From: Halotalea alkalilenta DSM 17697
GTDB taxonomy: Bacteria; Pseudomonadota; Gammaproteobacteria; Pseudomonadales; Halomonadaceae
Assembly (NCBI RefSeq): GCF_000621205.1
Contig: NZ_KK211228.1
Location: 1-64,000 of the forward strand
Reading direction: 5' to 3'
Length of the DNA stretch: 64,000 nucleotides
The stretch's first letter is position 1. The number at the start of each line of letters is the position of its first letter. The position numbers were made by a program, and so were the translations under genes. Below are positions 48,945-58,461 of the stretch, in pieces. Under the pieces are notes generated by a model. The model saw only the letters and a list, made by a program, of their open reading frames with translations, did no database searches and was not told the DNA's origin.

Positions 48945-48975
48945 TACTGTTGGTAGTTTTATTTTACTAATGGTA
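48945..48975. promoter_or_regulatory. Direct-repeat operator candidate between tetR and the deleted oxidoreductase
   Basis: TACTGTTGGTA (48945-48955) and TACTAATGGTA (48965-48975) are near-identical and start exactly 20 bp apart, two helical turns. They lie in an AT-rich divergent gap, the usual place for TetR-family operators. Because the second copy covers the first possible ATG of tetR (48970), the later start at 49012 is preferred. Confidence 0.5.
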
Positions 48976-49011
48976 GGTTGTGCGACAGGAAGCGATGAAG
49001 TGAAAAATGTG

Positions 49012-49620
49012 ATGAAAGATTCGGCGGATGGCGGGGTGGTTTCGCGCAGGCTTTCCAGGGCGCAGCGGCGGCGACAGCTGCTCGATACGGCGCTGCTGAT
49101 CGTCCGTGAGGAGGGCGTGGACCGGCTGACGCTTGGGCATCTGGCCGCGCGTGCCGGCGTCTCCAAGCCGGTCGCCTATGATCATTTCGGTACCCGCTCG
49201 GGACTGCTGATCGAGCTCTACAAGTCGGTGGACATTGAGCAGGTCAACGCGCTGCGCAGTGCCTTGACCACCGGCGAACGCAGCCTCGAAGAAACCGTCG
49301 AGGTGCTTGCGGCGACCTACATCCATTGTTCCGTCGACACCAGTGGTGAAAGGCACGTGCTGGGCGCCGCGCTGACGGGCAGCGAGGAGAAGGGCGCGGT
49401 GTACCAGGAGCTGCTCGACGGCTATGTCGTGCTGTTCGCCGCAGTGTTGAAGCCGCACAGCACAATGTCGTTGGCCGAGTTGGAGCGGCGCTGCGTCGGC
49501 TTGGTCGGCGCGGGTGAGGCGCTATCGGCGGCGATGGTGCGTGGCAGCTGCAGTGAGGCCGAGGCGGCCGAGGCGTTCGCTTCGTTGATCGAGGGCGCTG
49601 TGCGCGCCCCCTTGGGTTGA
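49012..49620 (+). CDS. TetR-family transcriptional regulator
   Basis: 202 residues from the preferred start. The HTH is RRRQLLDTALLIVREEGVDRLTLGHLAARAGVSKPVAYDHFGTRSGLLIELY. The ligand domain is unremarkable, with no sign of the ligand. Earlier starts at 48970 and 49000 exist. It is divergent from the damaged oxidoreductase gene and the SnoaL-like gene, which it likely represses. Confidence 0.88.
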   Translation: MKDSADGGVVSRRLSRAQRRRQLLDTALLIVREEGVDRLTLGHLAARAGVSKPVAYDHFGTRSGLLIELYKSVDIEQVNALRSALTTGERSLEETVEVLAATYIHCSVDTSGERHVLGAALTGSEEKGAVYQELLDGYVVLFAAVLKPHSTMSLAELERRCVGLVGAGEALSAAMVRGSCSEAEAAEAFASLIEGAVRAPLG

Positions 49621-49685
49621 GCTTCCCACCCCGAATCGAAAGCCGCGTAATCGAGCTGCTGCCGGCGGGATGCGGGGAGGGGCGG

Positions 49686-50693
49686 CTACCACTGCACGCC
49701 GATCTTGCCGAAGTGGCGGCCGCTTTCTTCATGGCGGAAGGCGTCGGCCAATGCTTCCAGCGCGAAACGGCGATCGATCAGCGGGCGAATGCCGGTGGTG
49801 TCGAGCGCGCGGATGAAGTCCTGCTGTTCGCGGCGGCTGCCGACGATGATGCCCTGGAGCTTGGCCTGCTTGGCCATCAGCACGCCGGTCGGCACCTCGC
49901 CGCCGAGCCCGGTCAGCACGCCGATCAGCGATATGTGGCCGCCGACCCGGACCGCATCTAGCGACTGCGCGAGGGTGCCGGGGCCGCCGACTTCGATCAC
50001 ATGGTCGACGCCGCGTCCGCCGGTCCAGTCCCGTACGCTGCGGCCCCAGTCCGGATTGGTGCGGTAGTTGAGGGTGCAGGCCGCGCCGAGCTCCCGCAGG
50101 CGCTCAAGCTTCGCATCCGAAGACGAGGTGGCGATCACGGTCGCACCCATGGCGCGGGCGATCTGCAGCGCCCAGATCGAGACCCCGCCGGTGCCCAGCA
50201 CCAGCACGCTATCTCCCGCCTTCAGCCCGCCTTCGGTGATCAGCGCACGCCAGGCGGTGAGTCCGGCGGTGGTGATGGTTGCCGCCTCCACGGGGTCGTA
50301 GCCCTGCGGCGCATGGGTGAAAGCGGTCGCCGGCAGTACCACTGCATCCTGCGCGAAGCCGTCGATGCCGTCGCCCGGTACGCGGGAGAAGTCGCCGATC
50401 GTGGCGCTGCCGTCCTGCCAGTCGGGGAAGAAGCAGGAGACGACCTGGTCGCCGGGCGCGAACTCGCTCACTCCTGGCCCGACCGCCTCGACCGTACCGG
50501 CGCCGTCGGCCATCGGTATGCGCCCATCCGCGGCCGGCATCTTGCCAGTGCAGACCAGGTAGTCGTGGAAATTGAGCGAGCTGCCGTGCAGCGCAACCCG
50601 AATCTCTCCCGGGCCGGGCTCACCAGGATCGGCGAGATCCGTCAGCGCCAGTTGATCCAGTCCACCCGGTGCTTTCAGTGTGATCGCTTTCAT
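49686..50693 (-). CDS. Zinc-free medium-chain dehydrogenase, quinone-reductase-like
   Basis: 335 residues. NAD(P)H-binding motif VLVLGTGGVSIWALQIARAMGA; N-terminal GroES-like part (GSSLNFHDYLVCTGKMP, DGAGTVEAVGPGV). The zinc-ligand cysteines of alcohol dehydrogenases are absent, as in quinone oxidoreductases and crotonyl-CoA-type reductases. AAGGA eight bases before ATG 50693 sets the start; the longer frame to 50822 is not supported. It follows the aldo/keto reductase on the same strand by 155 bases, so the two may share a transcript. Confidence 0.85.
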   Translation of the reverse strand: MKAITLKAPGGLDQLALTDLADPGEPGPGEIRVALHGSSLNFHDYLVCTGKMPAADGRIPMADGAGTVEAVGPGVSEFAPGDQVVSCFFPDWQDGSATIGDFSRVPGDGIDGFAQDAVVLPATAFTHAPQGYDPVEAATITTAGLTAWRALITEGGLKAGDSVLVLGTGGVSIWALQIARAMGATVIATSSSDAKLERLRELGAACTLNYRTNPDWGRSVRDWTGGRGVDHVIEVGGPGTLAQSLDAVRVGGHISLIGVLTGLGGEVPTGVLMAKQAKLQGIIVGSRREQQDFIRALDTTGIRPLIDRRFALEALADAFRHEESGRHFGKIGVQW

Positions 50694-50848
50694 ATGCTCA
50701 TGTCCTTGCAGTTCGTTGCGCAGCGAAGGCGCCAGACCTGACGGATGCCTTCGCGGGGATCGCGCGGTTGTGTGTCGGGCCTTGCGCGCTCCAGCGGATG
50801 CGCGCGCCGCCCAGCCGGGCACCCGCGGGTGCCCGGCATCGCATTCTC

Positions 50849-51832
50849 CTAATCGTGCCCGGTCACGGCGTGGGGCTCGTAGTGTGACTCCAGCTGCTCG
50901 ATCTCGTCCGGCGTCAGCGTGAGCTCGACCGCCGCTATCGCGTCATCCAGCTGCCCGGCCTTGGTCGCGCCGACGATCGGGGCCGAGACGCCCGGCTGGG
51001 CCAGCACCCAGGCGAGGGCCACCTGCGCCATGCCGACCCCTCGCGCCGCTGCGATGGTCTCGACCGCATCGATCACCCGGCCGTCGGCCGCTTCGGTCGC
51101 GGCGTAGAGCGAGGCGCCGAACACGTCGCTCTCGCTGCGCGCCGTTGCTCCGCCCCTGGGGCGCGCCAGCCTGCCGCGCGCCAGCGGGCTCCAGGGGATC
51201 AGCCCGACGCCCTGGTCGTCGCACAGCGGAATCATCTCCCGCTCCTCCTCGCGATAGAGCAGGTTGAGATAGTTCTGCATGGTCGCGAACGCCGTCCAGC
51301 CATTGGCGCGCGCTACCTCCTGCGCCTTGGCGAACTGCCATGCGAACATCGAGGAGGCACCGATGTAGCGCGCCTTGCCGGCCTTCACCACATCATGAAG
51401 CGCCTCCATCGTCTCCTCGATCGGCGTGGCATAGTCCCAGCGGTGGATCTGGTAAAGATCGACATGGTCGAGGCCCAGCCGGGTCAGGCTGGCGTCGATC
51501 TCGGTCATGATCGCCTTGCGCGAGAGGCCCTGGCGGTTGGGGCCGTCGCCGGAGACCGCATTGCGCACCTTGGTCGCCACCACCGTTTCATCGCGGCGGG
51601 TGAACTCCTTGAGCAGCCTGCCGACGATGATTTCTGAGCTGCCGGCCGAATAGACGTTGGCGGTGTCGAAGAAGTTGATCCCGGCCTCTACCGCGCGGCG
51701 GAAAATCGGGCGGCTGGCGTCCTCGCCCAGCGTCCAGGGATGGCCGCCGGCATCGGGCTCGCCGAACGACATGCAGCCGAGGCACAGGCGTGAGACATCC
51801 AGGCCGGTGCGGCCAAGTTTGGTGTATTGCAT
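50849..51832 (-). CDS. Aldo/keto reductase
   Basis: 327 residues. TIM-barrel NADPH-dependent carbonyl reductase. Catalytic tetrad visible: Asp and Tyr in FDTANVYSAGSSE, Lys in VVATKVRN, His in LYQIHRWD. The NADPH-binding end is PIVGATKAGQLDDAIAAVEL. AGGAG just before the ATG supports the start. A perfect inverted repeat lies 25 bp upstream. Substrate unknown. Confidence 0.9.
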   Translation of the reverse strand: MQYTKLGRTGLDVSRLCLGCMSFGEPDAGGHPWTLGEDASRPIFRRAVEAGINFFDTANVYSAGSSEIIVGRLLKEFTRRDETVVATKVRNAVSGDGPNRQGLSRKAIMTEIDASLTRLGLDHVDLYQIHRWDYATPIEETMEALHDVVKAGKARYIGASSMFAWQFAKAQEVARANGWTAFATMQNYLNLLYREEEREMIPLCDDQGVGLIPWSPLARGRLARPRGGATARSESDVFGASLYAATEAADGRVIDAVETIAAARGVGMAQVALAWVLAQPGVSAPIVGATKAGQLDDAIAAVELTLTPDEIEQLESHYEPHAVTGHD

Positions 51833-51856
51833 CGGAGCTCCTCAACACGGCAGCCA

Positions 51857-51874
51857 ACGCATCGAGTGATGCGT
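51857..51874. promoter_or_regulatory. Inverted repeat upstream of the aldo/keto reductase
   Basis: ACGCATC (51857-51863) and GATGCGT (51868-51874) are perfect arms around GAGT. The position 25 bp before the start is suited to a repressor site; a small mRNA hairpin is the alternative. Confidence 0.4.
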
Positions 51875-52010
51875 CGTCCGTTCATTGGCAATTAAGATAG
51901 TGCCCCCATCACGGGGGCACAACTCGAAGAGGAGTCATCGACCGGTGCAGCGCCTGCACGCCGCGCCGTCGATGCCGAGGAGGCTGGTCGGCTGCGGCGT
52001 GGAGAGCTCC

Positions 52011-53663
52011 CTATCGGGCGCCCGAGGGGCGAGGGGCCGACAGCGCGGTCGCGTCGGCGAGCAGGGGCAGGGCGGGTGGTTCGGTGCTCGCCGGCTGATC
52101 GAACCTGAAGAAAGCGACCATGCGGGCCTGCTCGCTGGCTTGGTCCTGCAGGGCGACGGCCGCCGAGGCGGACTCCTCGACCAGCGCAGCATTTTGCTGG
52201 GTGGCCGAGTCGATCTGCCCGATCGCCTGATTGATCTGGCCGATACCATCGCTCTGTTCCCGGCTGGCCTGTGCGATTTGATTGATCACTTCGGCGACGC
52301 CGCCGGTGTTGTGCACCATCTTCTGCATCAGGCTCTCAGCGCGTCCCGCGAGCGCGTGGCCTTCCTCGATCTGGCTCACCGAGTCTAGGATCAGCTCCCT
52401 GATCTCCCCGGCGGCGGTGGCGCTCTTCTGGGCCAGGGTGCGGACCTCCTCGGCGACCACCGCGAAGCCACGGCCCTGTTCTCCCGCGCGGGCCGCTTCG
52501 ACGGCGGCATTCAAGGCCAGTATGTTGGTCTGGAAGGCGATCGACTCGATCACCCCGGTGATGTCCGACATTCTCTTCGATGCGTCGCTGATGTGCTGCA
52601 TCTGCCGGCTGACCGCCTGCATCATCTCTTCGTTCTGACGCACGATGGCGCCGCCCTCGGTGACTAGGTTGTCGGCATGGCGGGAGTTCTCCGCTGTGTT
52701 GCTGACCGTGGAGGCCAGCTGCTCCATCGCCGAGGCCGTTTGCTCCAGGGCGCTGGCCTGCTGTTCCGTGCGTGTCGAAAGATCCATGTTGCCCTGGGCG
52801 ATCTGGCTGGAACTGGCGGCGATGCTGTCGGCGGAGCTTCTGATATGGCCGATCAGCCGGATCAGGTTGTTCTGCATGTCGGCCATGTGGAACAGCACGC
52901 TGCCCTTGGCGACGCGGCCTGCGTTCGGCAGCGGGCTGAGATCGCCTTGGGCGATGCGCTGGGCGACCTGGCCCAGTGCCCCGGGTTCGGCGCCGAGCGC
53001 GCGGGTCAGGCTGCGGGTGATGACGAGCGCTATGGCCAGGGCGGCCGCCAGCGCCGCCAAGCAGATGGAGAAGACCAGGTTTCGCTGGTTCGTATAGCGC
53101 TCGCGGGCCTCGGCGACCAGCGTTTGCGCTCGGTCACTGGTGTACTGCGCATAGGCATCGGTCGCTGAGATCAGCTCGGCGAGCAGAGGGCGGCACTGTT
53201 CGTTCATCATCCTGATGGCCTCCTCGTAGCGGCGGGCGAGTGCCGTCTCGACGATGTTCATCGCCACTGGACCGTAGCGGGTTTCCACCTGATCGATTTG
53301 CGCCACCAGCTCCCTCGCTTTGGGGCTCGAATCCACCGCGTGCTCGGTCATCTGCTTGAGCTGGGCCAGCAGTGCCTGGACATCGGTATGCGCTCGCTCC
53401 ACGGCGATTCGTTCTTCCTCCAGGTCCTCGCCGGTGGTGACCAGGACCAGGTTGCGTGCGGCGATCGCTCGCCGGTAGACGGCTGCGCGCACCTGCTCCG
53501 CGAGGCTGGCCCTGGCGTCTATCCCGTCGACGTACTGGGCGAAGCGATCATTGCTGGAGCTGAGCGCGACGAGCGAGACCGTCGCGAGCAGGAAGACGAT
53601 CAAGACGAGTAGGCCGAACGCCGCCATGAGTTTGCTGCGTACGGTGAGTCCTTCGAATTTCAT
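52011..53663 (-). CDS. Methyl-accepting chemotaxis protein
   Basis: 550 residues. Membrane helices at about 11-32 and 190-212 surround a four-helix-bundle periplasmic sensor of the Tar/Tsr type; a HAMP domain follows, then the signalling domain with the conserved tip [43 protein letters not shown]. The C-terminus lacks the NWETF pentapeptide for CheR binding. The start ATG at 53663 matches the family ([19 protein letters not shown]). No other chemotaxis gene is near. The ligand is not evident. Confidence 0.93.
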   Translation of the reverse strand: MKFEGLTVRSKLMAAFGLLVLIVFLLATVSLVALSSSNDRFAQYVDGIDARASLAEQVRAAVYRRAIAARNLVLVTTGEDLEEERIAVERAHTDVQALLAQLKQMTEHAVDSSPKARELVAQIDQVETRYGPVAMNIVETALARRYEEAIRMMNEQCRPLLAELISATDAYAQYTSDRAQTLVAEARERYTNQRNLVFSICLAALAAALAIALVITRSLTRALGAEPGALGQVAQRIAQGDLSPLPNAGRVAKGSVLFHMADMQNNLIRLIGHIRSSADSIAASSSQIAQGNMDLSTRTEQQASALEQTASAMEQLASTVSNTAENSRHADNLVTEGGAIVRQNEEMMQAVSRQMQHISDASKRMSDITGVIESIAFQTNILALNAAVEAARAGEQGRGFAVVAEEVRTLAQKSATAAGEIRELILDSVSQIEEGHALAGRAESLMQKMVHNTGGVAEVINQIAQASREQSDGIGQINQAIGQIDSATQQNAALVEESASAAVALQDQASEQARMVAFFRFDQPASTEPPALPLLADATALSAPRPSGAR

Positions 53664-54104
53664 CGGTTTCTCTTGAAGATACTGATTGGCTGGATGACGG
53701 CTGGTAGCGGCCATCGAACCTTGCACCGTCGGTGCCTGACGGCGGGGCTGGCCGCGGGAGCGGCCTTGGTGGCGGCAATCGCCTAATGTTGGGGCGTGAC
53801 GGGTTGGATTCGGCTCCTCGCTGCTGTGCGAAGCGGGAAAGCGGTTTTTATAATTCCGTCTATTTTCCAATTATCCCAATCCAGGGCATCGTTGATTCGA
53901 AAGAAAAGACCCTAAAGTCCGTGTTGTTTGGTGGATGGGCATTGGAAGAAGGTGCTCGTTTTTCTCACTCCTGGGGAGCGGTCTGCCCGCTACCATTGAC
54001 AACCCCTCCACCCAGGGGCGTAATTGCCATGTGACCAGCCGGTCACACGGCGCCTTCCATGCCTTTCCTGGTCGGTCTTGCCGCTATTTTCCAGAGATCT
54101 CGCT
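53664..54104. other. Divergent intergenic region of the chemoreceptor and the TetR-controlled operon
   Basis: 441 bp with no gene. The right end contains the promoter and operator of the next operon, listed separately. A low-GC stretch near 53848-53935 may hold the promoter of the chemoreceptor gene. Confidence 0.5.
53996..54047 (+). promoter_or_regulatory. Promoter with TetR-type palindromic operator
   Basis: TTGACA at 53996-54001 and CGTAAT at 54019-54024 form a promoter with 17-bp spacing. TGTGACC (54030-54036) and GGTCACA (54041-54047) are perfect arms of an 18-bp palindrome placed on the expected transcription start. The second gene of the operon encodes a TetR-family repressor, so autorepression here is likely. 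Confidence 0.75.
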
Positions 54105-55031
54105 ATGACGATCGGAGTCGCCGCCCGCGGTGCCTGCGCAGGTGCCGCTGTGCGGGCCGCGGTGCTCGGCGCTGAGCTTTTCGGGCGCGGTGCGATAGGA
54201 GGATTCGCCGTGTTCGCGGTGCTGGATGAGGCGGGGAGGCTGGATTATCGCGTCACCCAGCGCGGGGGCATCGGGGCGCTGGCGCTGCCGGATGCGTGGA
54301 TGACGGCGCAGACAGCGGCGGTGATATCCAGTGGTCCGGACCGACCGGAGCCTTTGACCCAGTTCCTCGCCGGTGCGGCGGGGGTGGGCCTGGTCACTGG
54401 TCATCGGATACCGAATAGCCTTGGCGACGACGGCGTGGCGTTGAATCAGGCGGTACTCGAGCTTATCGCCTCGGGGGAGGCGCCACAGTCGGCGGTGGAC
54501 CAAGTGCTCGCGGCGAACGCTGAGCTGGACGCGGGGCTGATCGCGATCGGCGCTGATGGCCGGTTGGGCTGGGGCGACAGCGCGCGGGTGCGGCGGCGCG
54601 GCGACCGGGGAAGCTTTCAACGCGACGACGGGACGTGCCGGCTGGCGCTGGCGCACAACTCTATCTTCTCTTCGCAGCCGCTGGCCGAGGCGCTGGGCGA
54701 GTTTGCCTGGGCTGCGCTCCACGGCGTGGAAGGGCGGCTGCGTGCGCTGCGTCTGAACGCTGCGGTACCGGTGCGGCTAGGCTCGCGCGATGCGGTCCAT
54801 ATCGATTCGCAGGGGCGGGTCGAGCTGATCGATAGCGCCAACCCGGAGCTTTCGCAGGCGCGGCGCCGGGGCACGGCTATCTACCTCGGCAGCCAAGTGC
54901 TGTACCACGGACGGCCGATCGGGCGGGTCGAGACCGAGCTGGTCGCCGAACTCGCCGAGGGTATCGCGACGCCGCTGCCGGGCAGTGTGCCATCCACCTT
55001 GTTGATGAGTGTCGCCGATGTCGTCACGTGA
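54105..55031 (+). CDS. Uncharacterised 308-residue protein, first gene of a TetR-controlled operon
   Basis: I do not recognise the function. The N-terminus is rich in small residues (MTIGVAARGACAGAAVRAAVLGAELFGRGAIGGFAVFAVLDEAGRLDYRVTQRGGIGAL); AGAAGVGLVTGHRIPN and LDAGLIAIGADGRLGWGDSARV suggest an alpha-beta-beta-alpha layered fold such as the Ntn-hydrolases, which is only a guess. No signal peptide, so it is probably cytoplasmic. The ATG at 54105 follows AGAGA; the frame is open to 54024. It overlaps the tetR gene by 14 bases and is followed by a peptide-type binding protein, so it may act on what that protein binds. Confidence 0.7.
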   Translation: MTIGVAARGACAGAAVRAAVLGAELFGRGAIGGFAVFAVLDEAGRLDYRVTQRGGIGALALPDAWMTAQTAAVISSGPDRPEPLTQFLAGAAGVGLVTGHRIPNSLGDDGVALNQAVLELIASGEAPQSAVDQVLAANAELDAGLIAIGADGRLGWGDSARVRRRGDRGSFQRDDGTCRLALAHNSIFSSQPLAEALGEFAWAALHGVEGRLRALRLNAAVPVRLGSRDAVHIDSQGRVELIDSANPELSQARRRGTAIYLGSQVLYHGRPIGRVETELVAELAEGIATPLPGSVPSTLLMSVADVVT

Positions 55032-55677
55032 ACGTACCGAGCGCCAGATCCTCGAGGCGCTCGAGGCGCAGATCCGCGACTGCGGGATGAACGGCGTCGG
55101 TATCAATGCGGTAGCCAAGCGCGCCGGGGTGAGCAAGGAGCTGATCTATCGCTACTTCGACGGTATGCCGGGGCTGCTCCTGGCCTGGATGCGCGAGCAG
55201 GATTTCTGGACCAGCCGTGGCGACCTGCTCGGCAGCGATGAGTCCAGTGCGCGAACGCCGGCAGCGCTGATCCTCTCCATGCTGCGCGGTCAGGTGGAGG
55301 CGCTGGCGAAGAGCGACACCCTGCGCGAGGTGCGACGCTGGGAGCTGGTCGAGCGCAACGAGGTCTCCGCACCGCTGGCCGACCGGCGCGAGCGCGCGGC
55401 GCGCTCGTTCATCGACCGGATGGACGGGCTGACCGACGGGGGCGACGTACCGGCGATGGTGGGCATCATGCTGGCGGGCGTGCTCTATCTGATGCTGCGG
55501 GCCAAGACCGAGAGCCATTTCCTCGGTGTACCGCTGCGCGGCGAGGAGGGCTGGGCGCGCTATGACGCCGCGTTGGAGCGGCTGATCGGCGCCTTACCGC
55601 CGCCGCTGCTGGAGTCGTCGCTGCGCGAGCTCGAAGCGGTGCGTGATGGGCGCGGGGCAGGCGATCGGCCGGCGTGA
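55018..55677 (+). CDS. TetR-family transcriptional regulator
   Basis: 219 residues. HTH: RTERQILEALEAQIRDCGMNGVGINAVAKRAGVSKELIYRYFDGMPGLL. The ligand domain is of the common long-helix type. It starts inside the preceding gene (ATG 55018, GTG 55009 possible), so both are translated together. The palindrome at 54030-54047 on the operon promoter is its probable operator. Likely ligand: the compound handled by the operon. Confidence 0.88.
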   Translation: MSSRERTERQILEALEAQIRDCGMNGVGINAVAKRAGVSKELIYRYFDGMPGLLLAWMREQDFWTSRGDLLGSDESSARTPAALILSMLRGQVEALAKSDTLREVRRWELVERNEVSAPLADRRERAARSFIDRMDGLTDGGDVPAMVGIMLAGVLYLMLRAKTESHFLGVPLRGEEGWARYDAALERLIGALPPPLLESSLRELEAVRDGRGAGDRPA

Positions 55678-55791
55678 GCAGAGGCTCGTCGCGGTAGAGG
55701 TTTCAAGGCCATTGGTTTCATTCGACCAAAGGCGCCGGAGCACGGCGTCAGGATCAGCAGTCGTCATGCGTTTTCAATAAGGATAACAATC

Positions 55792-57387
55792 ATGCGATCG
55801 ACAAAGTGGACCTCACCCGCAGTGAAGGGTTGGATACTTACCGCAGCGCTGGGCGGCGCGATGCTCGCCGGCCACGCTGCCCAGGCACAGACGGTGACCG
55901 CGGTGATGCAGTCGGGGCTCAGGGTGATGGACCCGATCACCACCACCGCCTTCATGAGCCGTGACCACGGCTACATGATCTACGACACCCTGCTGGGGAT
56001 GGACGAGCACTTCCAGGTCCGGCCGCAGATGGCCGACTGGCAGGTCAGCGACGACGCGCTGGTCTACACCTTCACCCTGCGCGATGGCTTGCGGTGGCAC
56101 GATGGCCAGCCGGTCACCGCCGGCGACTGCATCGCCTCGATCAAGCGCTGGGCCTCGGTGGACGCCACCGGCCAGGTGCTGATGACCATGGTGGCGGGGA
56201 TCGACGCCCTGGACGATCGGCGCTTCGAGGTCCGGCTCGAGGAGCCCACCACCCTGCTGCTCGAGGGCTTGGCCAAGCTGAGCTCGCGACCGGCCTTCAT
56301 GATGCCCGAGCGCATCGCCGATACCCCGGCCTCGACGCAGATCACCGAGTACATAGGCTCCGGTCCGTTCAAGTTCGTCACCGCCGAGTTCCAGCCCGGG
56401 GCCAAGGCGGTCTACGAGAAGAATCCCGACTACGCGCCGCGTGACGAGCCATCGAGCTGGACCGCTGGTGGCAAGGTGGTGAAGGTGGATCGCGTCGAGT
56501 GGCTGGCGATGCCCGACCAGATGACCGCGGTCAACGCGCTGCAGAGCGGAGACGTCGACTTCATCCAGCAGGTGCCGTTCGATCTGCTGCCGCTGCTTGA
56601 ACGGCAGGAGGGGACCAAGGTCGAGGTGCTCGATCGGCTCGGAGCCTGGAGCTACTTCCGCTTCAACCATCTCTACCCGCCGTTCGACGACGCGCGACTG
56701 CGACAAGCGGCGATGTATGCGGTGAGCCAGCAGGACGTGCTCGATTCGCTGGTCGGCAATCCCGACTACTATCGCACCTGCGCCGCGGTGTTCGGCTGCG
56801 GCAATCCCAACGAGAACGACTATGGCGCCGAGATGGTGATCCCGGCCAACCTCGAGCGGGCGCGCGCGCTGCTGGAGGAGGCCCATTACGATGGCACCCC
56901 GGTGGTGCTGCTGCAGCCGACCGATCTCGCCATGCTCGCGCCCCAGCCGGTAGTGATCGCCTCCGCCCTTCGCGCCGCGGGTTTCAACGTCGATATGCGC
57001 CCGATGGACTGGCAGAGCGTGGTGATGCAGCAGAGCAACCAGAACCCGCCGGCGCAGGGCGGCTGGAACCTGTTCTCCACCTTCAGCATCCTCGCCACCA
57101 GCGGCGATCCGTTCGGCAATACCACCATCGCCGCCAACGGCCGCGAAGCCTGGGCCGGCTGGCCCGACGTGCCGGAGATAGAGGCGCTGCGTCTGGACTA
57201 TGCCCGCTCCACCGACGCGGCCGAGCGCAAGCAGATCACCGCCGAGATCCAGCGGCTTGCGATCGATCAGGGCGTGGTCGCGCCGCTCGGCCAGTTCCAG
57301 ATCCCCGCCGCCTACAGCGACCGACTGAGCGACGTGCCTCATGCCCCGGTCACGATATTCTGGGGCATGGGCAAATCGGAAGACTAG
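55792..57387 (+). CDS. ABC transporter substrate-binding protein, family 5 (peptide/nickel type)
   Basis: 531 residues. Signal peptide to about residue 32 (AAQA-QT), so periplasmic. The SBP_bac_5 signature is in YTFTLRDGLRWHDGQPVTAGDCIASIKRW, and YIGSGPFKFVTAEFQPG and FNHLYPPFDDARLRQAAMYAVSQQDVLD follow in order. Substrates of this class include peptides, opines and sugars. No permease or ATPase follows; the next gene is a converging lysR. It therefore must use a transporter encoded elsewhere or act as a sensor. It is 114 bases behind tetR and may share the operon. Confidence 0.9.
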   Translation: MRSTKWTSPAVKGWILTAALGGAMLAGHAAQAQTVTAVMQSGLRVMDPITTTAFMSRDHGYMIYDTLLGMDEHFQVRPQMADWQVSDDALVYTFTLRDGLRWHDGQPVTAGDCIASIKRWASVDATGQVLMTMVAGIDALDDRRFEVRLEEPTTLLLEGLAKLSSRPAFMMPERIADTPASTQITEYIGSGPFKFVTAEFQPGAKAVYEKNPDYAPRDEPSSWTAGGKVVKVDRVEWLAMPDQMTAVNALQSGDVDFIQQVPFDLLPLLERQEGTKVEVLDRLGAWSYFRFNHLYPPFDDARLRQAAMYAVSQQDVLDSLVGNPDYYRTCAAVFGCGNPNENDYGAEMVIPANLERARALLEEAHYDGTPVVLLQPTDLAMLAPQPVVIASALRAAGFNVDMRPMDWQSVVMQQSNQNPPAQGGWNLFSTFSILATSGDPFGNTTIAANGREAWAGWPDVPEIEALRLDYARSTDAAERKQITAEIQRLAIDQGVVAPLGQFQIPAAYSDRLSDVPHAPVTIFWGMGKSED

Positions 57388-57431
57388 GTATCGGACGCCG
57401 CCTGATCGATGCCGTCGCCTGCGGGCTCGGC

Positions 57432-58340
57432 TCAGCCGTCCAGGTGGGGCTGGATCAGCGCTTCGAACCATTCCACGAACACCGTCAGTCGCCGCGAGCG
57501 CTGGCGTCGATGCGGGTAGAGCAGCGACGCCGGCATCGAGGGGGCGCGGAAGGCCGGCATCACCTCTACCAGGGATCCCTCGTCGAGCAGGTGCTGCACG
57601 TCGAATCGCGGGATCTGGATCAGCCCCAGTCCAGCGCGGCAGCAGGCGATGTAGCTCTCGGCGTTGTTGACGACCACTTGGCTCGACACATCGAGATGGC
57701 ACGTCTGGCCGGTGTCGGCCAGGTGCTCCCACGGCAGCTCGCGTCCCGTCGTCGCGCAGGCGTAGCCCACCATCAGGTGCCCATCGCGCAATGCCTCGGG
57801 ATGTTCGGGAGTACCACGTTCGCGCAGGTAGGCGGGGCTGGCGCAGTTGATCAAGGCGACTTGGCCTAGCGTTTTCACTACCAGGCTGCTGTCGCGCAGT
57901 GCGCCGATACGCACTGCGCAGTCCACGCCATCGCGGACCAGGTCGATGGCACGATCGGTCGATCCCAGGTCCAGCTTCAGGCGGGGGTAACGGCGTAGCA
58001 GGTTGGCCAGCGAGGGGGCGATCAGGCGGCGGGCGATGCGGCTTGGGACGTCGACCTTGAGCCGGCCGTTGACCTGGTGATGGCTTGCCTGGAACAGCTG
58101 GTCGATCTCTTCCATCTCGCTCAGCAGCGGACGGATGCGTTCGAGCAGCTGGCTGCCATCGGCGGTCAGCTGCACTCGCCGGGTGGTGCGATGCAGCAGC
58201 CGGGTGGCGAGCTGGGCTTCAAGCTGCTGGATCGCGGCGGATACCGAGGCGCGCGGCAGCTCCAGCGCATGCGCTGCCTTGATGAAGCTGCCCATTTCCG
58301 CAACCTGGGCGAAGACGCGGTACTGGTCGACTCGATCCAT
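57432..58340 (-). CDS. LysR-family transcriptional regulator
   Basis: 302 residues. N-terminal HTH: DQYRVFAQVAEMGSFIKAAHALELPRASVSAAIQQLEAQLATRLLHRTTRRVQLT. The effector-binding domain is of the CrgA-like type (GRLKVDVPSRIARRLIAPSLANLLRRYPRL, DGVDCAVRIGALRDSSLV). The frame extends to 58394, but ATG 58340 gives the family start. It lies downstream of an SDR gene on the same strand, and converges with the binding-protein gene. Target unknown; the SDR is a candidate. Confidence 0.9.
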   Translation of the reverse strand: MDRVDQYRVFAQVAEMGSFIKAAHALELPRASVSAAIQQLEAQLATRLLHRTTRRVQLTADGSQLLERIRPLLSEMEEIDQLFQASHHQVNGRLKVDVPSRIARRLIAPSLANLLRRYPRLKLDLGSTDRAIDLVRDGVDCAVRIGALRDSSLVVKTLGQVALINCASPAYLRERGTPEHPEALRDGHLMVGYACATTGRELPWEHLADTGQTCHLDVSSQVVVNNAESYIACCRAGLGLIQIPRFDVQHLLDEGSLVEVMPAFRAPSMPASLLYPHRRQRSRRLTVFVEWFEALIQPHLDG

Positions 58341-58461
58341 TCGCTCGCTGCTCGATACCCTTTGCCGCGCTCGGCTGCTTGCCCACCACCCCATGCAGCG
58401 GTGGTGGGTAGGCCGTCAATATTAGCTGCATCGGCGGCTCCCCGGGCATTCCATAGCCGGC

